Shown here: in pieces, positions 6,107 to 8,006 of the stretch
How the letters are laid out: each line of letters begins with the position of its first letter
How positions within the stretch are numbered: the stretch's first letter is position 1
NCBI GenBank assembly: GCA_030619185.1
Contig: JAUXBW010000104.1
Coordinates: 1 to 8,006, forward strand
Length of the DNA: 8,006 bases
DNA from: Methyloprofundus sp.
GTDB lineage: Bacteria; Pseudomonadota; Gammaproteobacteria; Methylococcales; Methylomonadaceae
Direction: 5' to 3'
Made by a program: the position numbers and the translations under genes
The notes under the pieces: model-generated
What the model was told of the DNA's origin: nothing
Database searches by the model: none
Seen by the model: the letters and a program-made list of their open reading frames with translations, nothing else

Positions 6107-6460
6107 ATGTCCAGTGAATCTATGGGCAACATGCAACGAGGTCAGCAATATGAGTCGCTGGCTTTGCACTACCTGCTTGAGCAGAGCCTGATTCTGGTGG
6201 CGCGTAATTATCGCTGTCGATGGGGTGAGCTGGATTTGTTGATGCAAGACCAGGGCACGCTCGTCGTAGTCGAAGTACGCTATAGAAAAAATGCTCGTTT
6301 TGGTAGTGCCGTTGAAAGTGTGACTGCTAATAAACAAGCACGTATTGTCGCCGCGACTAAACACTATATAATGAGGCATAAAATAAACCAGCCTATCCGT
6401 TTTGATGTATTGGCAATAACGGGAGCTGCCCAGCCGGAATGGATTAAAAACGCATTTTGA
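6107..6460 (+). CDS. yraN: UPF0102 (YraN) nuclease-fold protein
   Basis: This is a 117-residue member of the UPF0102/YraN family, which has a restriction-endonuclease-like fold. Visible landmarks are the N-terminal GQQYESLALHYL (12-23), ARNYRCRWGELDLL (32-45), the core VVVEVRYR (53-60) and a KQARI helix (76-80). Glu16, Glu41/Asp43 and Glu56 are the candidate acidic metal-binding positions. EVRYR replaces the classical ExK, as in the E. coli protein. The cellular function is not firmly known; involvement in DNA repair or recombination is suggested by the fold and is inference here. The ATG follows the lpoA stop with no gap, and the ribosome site AAGGTGG lies inside the end of lpoA, so translation is probably coupled. 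Confidence 0.93.
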   Translation: MSSESMGNMQRGQQYESLALHYLLEQSLILVARNYRCRWGELDLLMQDQGTLVVVEVRYRKNARFGSAVESVTANKQARIVAATKHYIMRHKINQPIRFDVLAITGAAQPEWIKNAF

Positions 6461-6461
6461 G

Positions 6462-7058
6462 GTGAGTTTGCAAAACAACATTAATTACCAGATTACTGAG
6501 AGTATCCAGACGCAGCAACGGGTTCAGGATGAGTTAAGTGAATTTATCGAATTTGCTGCGCAACACATTGTAAGCGCACTACTCGCAGATAAAAAAATTT
6601 TAAGTTGTGGGAATGCAGCTTCAGTGTCAAGTGCGCAGTATTTTGCGTCATTAATGATAAATCGATATGAGCGGGTGCGACCTTCCTTGCCAGCAATATC
6701 ATTAGTGAATGATGTGCAAATGATCACTTCAATTGCAAATACTCAGCACTATGATGATGTTTTTGCCAAGCAGTTAAGAGCCTTGGGGCAGACCGCTGAT
6801 GTGTTGTTAATATACAGTGTTGAAGGCAGTGCGCTTAATCTTGTCAAGCTAATTAATGCCGCGCATGATATGCAAATACCTGTGATTTTGCTGGCGGGAG
6901 AGAATGAAACGACATTGCCGACTTTGTTGCATGAGGTGGATGTCTGTGTGAGTGTGCCCAGTCAGTCAGCGCAAAGAATTCATGAGGCACACCTTTTGAT
7001 CACTCATTGTTTGTGTGATTTAGTCGATAGTCAATTATTTGGTAACCCGTTAATATGA
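6462..7058 (+). CDS. diaA: DnaA initiator-associating SIS-domain protein
   Basis: DiaA is a SIS-fold protein that forms tetramers in E. coli and binds several DnaA molecules to promote initiation at oriC. The 198-residue protein shows the DiaA pattern throughout: ESIQTQ (13-18), KILSCGNAASVSSAQYFA (45-62), RPSLPAISL (73-81), FAKQLRALG (101-109) and CLCDLVDSQLF (183-193). Compared with the sedoheptulose-7-phosphate isomerase GmhA, the sugar-phosphate loops are altered (GNAAS for GNGGS; SVEGSA at 119-124 lacks the last Ser). This favours DiaA over GmhA. The Leu-Phe pair near the C-terminus, implicated in DnaA contact in E. coli, is kept at 192-193. The start is GTG one base after the yraN stop, without a clear ribosome site, suggesting coupling. 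A TTG two codons on is an alternative. Confidence 0.92.
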   Translation: MSLQNNINYQITESIQTQQRVQDELSEFIEFAAQHIVSALLADKKILSCGNAASVSSAQYFASLMINRYERVRPSLPAISLVNDVQMITSIANTQHYDDVFAKQLRALGQTADVLLIYSVEGSALNLVKLINAAHDMQIPVILLAGENETTLPTLLHEVDVCVSVPSQSAQRIHEAHLLITHCLCDLVDSQLFGNPLI

Positions 7059-7645
7059 AACAGAGTTTGATCCTTATGTGTGTTTTTATGCTGACGGCTT
7101 GTAATAGTGTTGGACACGGTCTGGCTGAGTTAACGGGACTTTCTTTTTTGCATGATAGGCGAGACAGTGCTGCCATTGCACTTGATGAGCGGATAGAGGA
7201 TAGCGCAATTATTGAGCTGCATAGCTTAGATGAAATAAAGGATAGATCACACTTTAATATTACTTCTTATAATGGTAAAGTATTAATTACAGGTGAAGCG
7301 GAAACTGAAGATATACGCGAAATAATAATTGCTAATGTCAGGATTATTTCCGGGGTAAAATTAGTCCACAACGAAATGCTTGTGGGGCCGATATCTTCTA
7401 TGAAGTCGCGTAGCGAAGACTCGTTGTTGACCATTAAGGTTAAGGATGCCATCGCTGAGATAAAAGATAAGCCAGGCTTTGATGCAACGCGGGTTAAGGT
7501 GGTAACCGAGAATCAAGTGGTCTATCTGATGGGGCTTGTACATGAAGAAGAAGGGCTGGCAGCAGCAAAAGCAGTACAGAATGTCACAGGGGTGAAGAAA
7601 ATTGTCACTGTTTTTGAATATATAGGTTATGCCAGCGAAAAATAA
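7055..7645 (+). CDS. dolP: Outer-membrane BON-domain lipoprotein DolP
   Basis: DolP (formerly YraP) is a lipoprotein that helps maintain outer-membrane integrity and binds anionic phospholipid in E. coli. The 196-residue protein starts with MKQSLILMCVFMLTAC, a lipoprotein signal with lipobox LTAC and lipidated Cys16; Asn at +2 fits outer-membrane retention. Two BON domains follow, about 44-113 (containing FNITSYNGKVLITGEAETED) and 122-191 (containing VKVVTENQVVYLMGLVHEEE). Each carries the Gly-x-Val central strand and ends near a conserved Gly-Val (SGVKLVHNE; TGVKKIVTV). The ATG overlaps the diaA stop as ATGA. It is the last gene of the lpoA operon. Confidence 0.93.
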   Translation: MKQSLILMCVFMLTACNSVGHGLAELTGLSFLHDRRDSAAIALDERIEDSAIIELHSLDEIKDRSHFNITSYNGKVLITGEAETEDIREIIIANVRIISGVKLVHNEMLVGPISSMKSRSEDSLLTIKVKDAIAEIKDKPGFDATRVKVVTENQVVYLMGLVHEEEGLAAAKAVQNVTGVKKIVTVFEYIGYASEK

Positions 7646-7671
7646 TTAAAGAAAAAGGAATGTTTCTTTAA
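7646..7671 (+). terminator. Perfect AT-rich hairpin after dolP
   Basis: TTAAAGAAA (7646-7654) and TTTCTTTAA (7663-7671) form a nine-pair perfect stem with an eight-base loop, starting at the base after the dolP stop. The stem has only two G-C pairs and no U tract follows, so termination strength is doubtful. It could instead protect the operon's 3' end or be a weak terminator. Confidence 0.4.
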
Positions 7672-7849
7672 GCACAAAAAATTATTATTACAGTTGTGAA
7701 TGTTTGTCTTGAACTAAGTAGGGTTACTTACTGTTTATTAAGAATAATAATAATAATGAAATGTGTAACAAAGGCTTAAGCAAAGCTTAAAAAGGGATGC
7801 GAACAGGGTGATCAAAAGTCGGTTAATGCTTTAATGAAGGTATTAGGGT
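7672..7849. other. AT-rich intergenic with two further hairpins and an (AAT)5 tract
   Basis: The gap between dolP and hps has no credible gene. It contains TAAGTA-GGGT-TACTTA (7715-7730) and TTAAGC-AAA-GCTTAA (7776-7790), both perfect six-pair inverted repeats. It also holds five tandem AAT units (7743-7757). Neither hairpin is followed by a T run on the plus strand. They may be operator sites or remnants of leader structure for hps. Confidence 0.55.
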
Positions 7850-7877
7850 TTGACAATAGACTGCTTTCTGATTTAAA
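7850..7877 (+). promoter_or_regulatory. Candidate sigma-70 promoter for hps
   Basis: A perfect TTGACA (7850-7855) is followed after 16 bp by TTTAAA (7872-7877), a four-of-six -10 match. Transcription would start near 7884 and give a leader of about 55 nt before the hps ATG. The perfect -35 and the position make this the best promoter candidate in the region; the -10 is imperfect. Confidence 0.5.
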
Positions 7878-7938
7878 GTTCTGTCCGCATAAAACTAAAA
7901 GTACGCAATAAAATTATAACTAAATCGGAGTACATAAC

Positions 7939-8006
7939 ATGGCAACACCATTAATTCAAATGGCATTAGATTCACTAGATTTCGACGCAACTGTAGCACT
8001 TGCAGA
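7939..8006 (+). CDS. hxlA: 3-hexulose-6-phosphate synthase, N-terminal fragment
   Basis: The enzyme joins formaldehyde to ribulose 5-phosphate, forming 3-hexulose 6-phosphate, the entry step of the RuMP cycle in methylotrophs. Only 22 complete codons lie in the window; the gene runs off the right edge. The N-terminus, with LIQMALDSLDFD at residues 5-16 followed by TVALA, is characteristic of this TIM-barrel family, where the Gln and the Asp after the first strand shape the active site. The start has a GGAG ribosome site nine bases upstream (7926-7929) and a plausible promoter further up. A phosphohexulose isomerase gene commonly follows, but that lies outside the window. Identification rests on a short stretch but the match is distinctive. 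Confidence 0.85.
   Translation, partial: MATPLIQMALDSLDFDATVALA

Noticed and set aside
6092..6481. 129-residue minus-strand frame
   Set aside because: It is antisense to yraN, whose motifs and start context are clear.
7834..7911. 25-codon frame starting ATGAAGGTATTAGGG before hps
   Set aside because: It has no ribosome site and overlaps the likely hps promoter; too short to support as a gene.

Overview
The window looks like chromosome from a gammaproteobacterial methylotroph, most likely a type I methanotroph (Methylococcales). Two things suggest this. The cluster rnpB / rsmI / lpoA-yraN-diaA-dolP and a CRP ending in an E. coli/Vfr-like C-terminus are typical of Gammaproteobacteria. The truncated gene at the right edge begins like 3-hexulose-6-phosphate synthase, the formaldehyde-fixing enzyme of the ribulose monophosphate (RuMP) cycle. 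The genus cannot be settled from the sequence; Methylophaga-like RuMP users remain possible.

Layout. Positions 1-366 hold no convincing gene. They carry two copies of a structured repeat, a fragment of its flank and a nine-C tract. A SpoIIAA-like (STAS-type) gene follows at 367-747, then a third repeat copy (814-912) that ends 18 bp before lipA (931-1920). lipA converges with a crp/vfr-type regulator on the minus strand (2017-2670). Further right on the minus strand are the RNase P RNA gene (about 2781-3147) and rsmI (3263-4120). A ~100-bp divergent intergenic region separates rsmI from a tightly packed plus-strand operon, lpoA-yraN-diaA-dolP (4220-7645), whose genes abut or overlap by 1-4 bp. 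A 293-bp AT-rich intergenic with three perfect hairpins and an (AAT)5 tract leads to a good candidate promoter and the start of hps (7939 to the edge).

How the genes fit together. The four-gene operon is a cell-envelope/replication group: an outer-membrane lipoprotein activator of a peptidoglycan synthase, a nuclease-fold protein of unknown role, a DnaA-binding SIS protein and an outer-membrane BON lipoprotein. rsmI and rnpB are RNA-maturation functions. lipA supplies lipoyl groups, and hps belongs to C1 assimilation.

The most interesting structure is the repeat family in the first 0.9 kb. It is a 34-nt hairpin with a conserved 3x3 internal loop, a base change that keeps pairing, and an AAGAC-type box 10-12 nt outside it. 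Two long copies bracket the SpoIIAA-like gene. Other points of note are a CRP with an altered cAMP pocket and a five-residue insertion, twin inverted repeats over the crp promoter, and twin 13-bp repeats exactly 60 bp apart between rsmI and rnpB.
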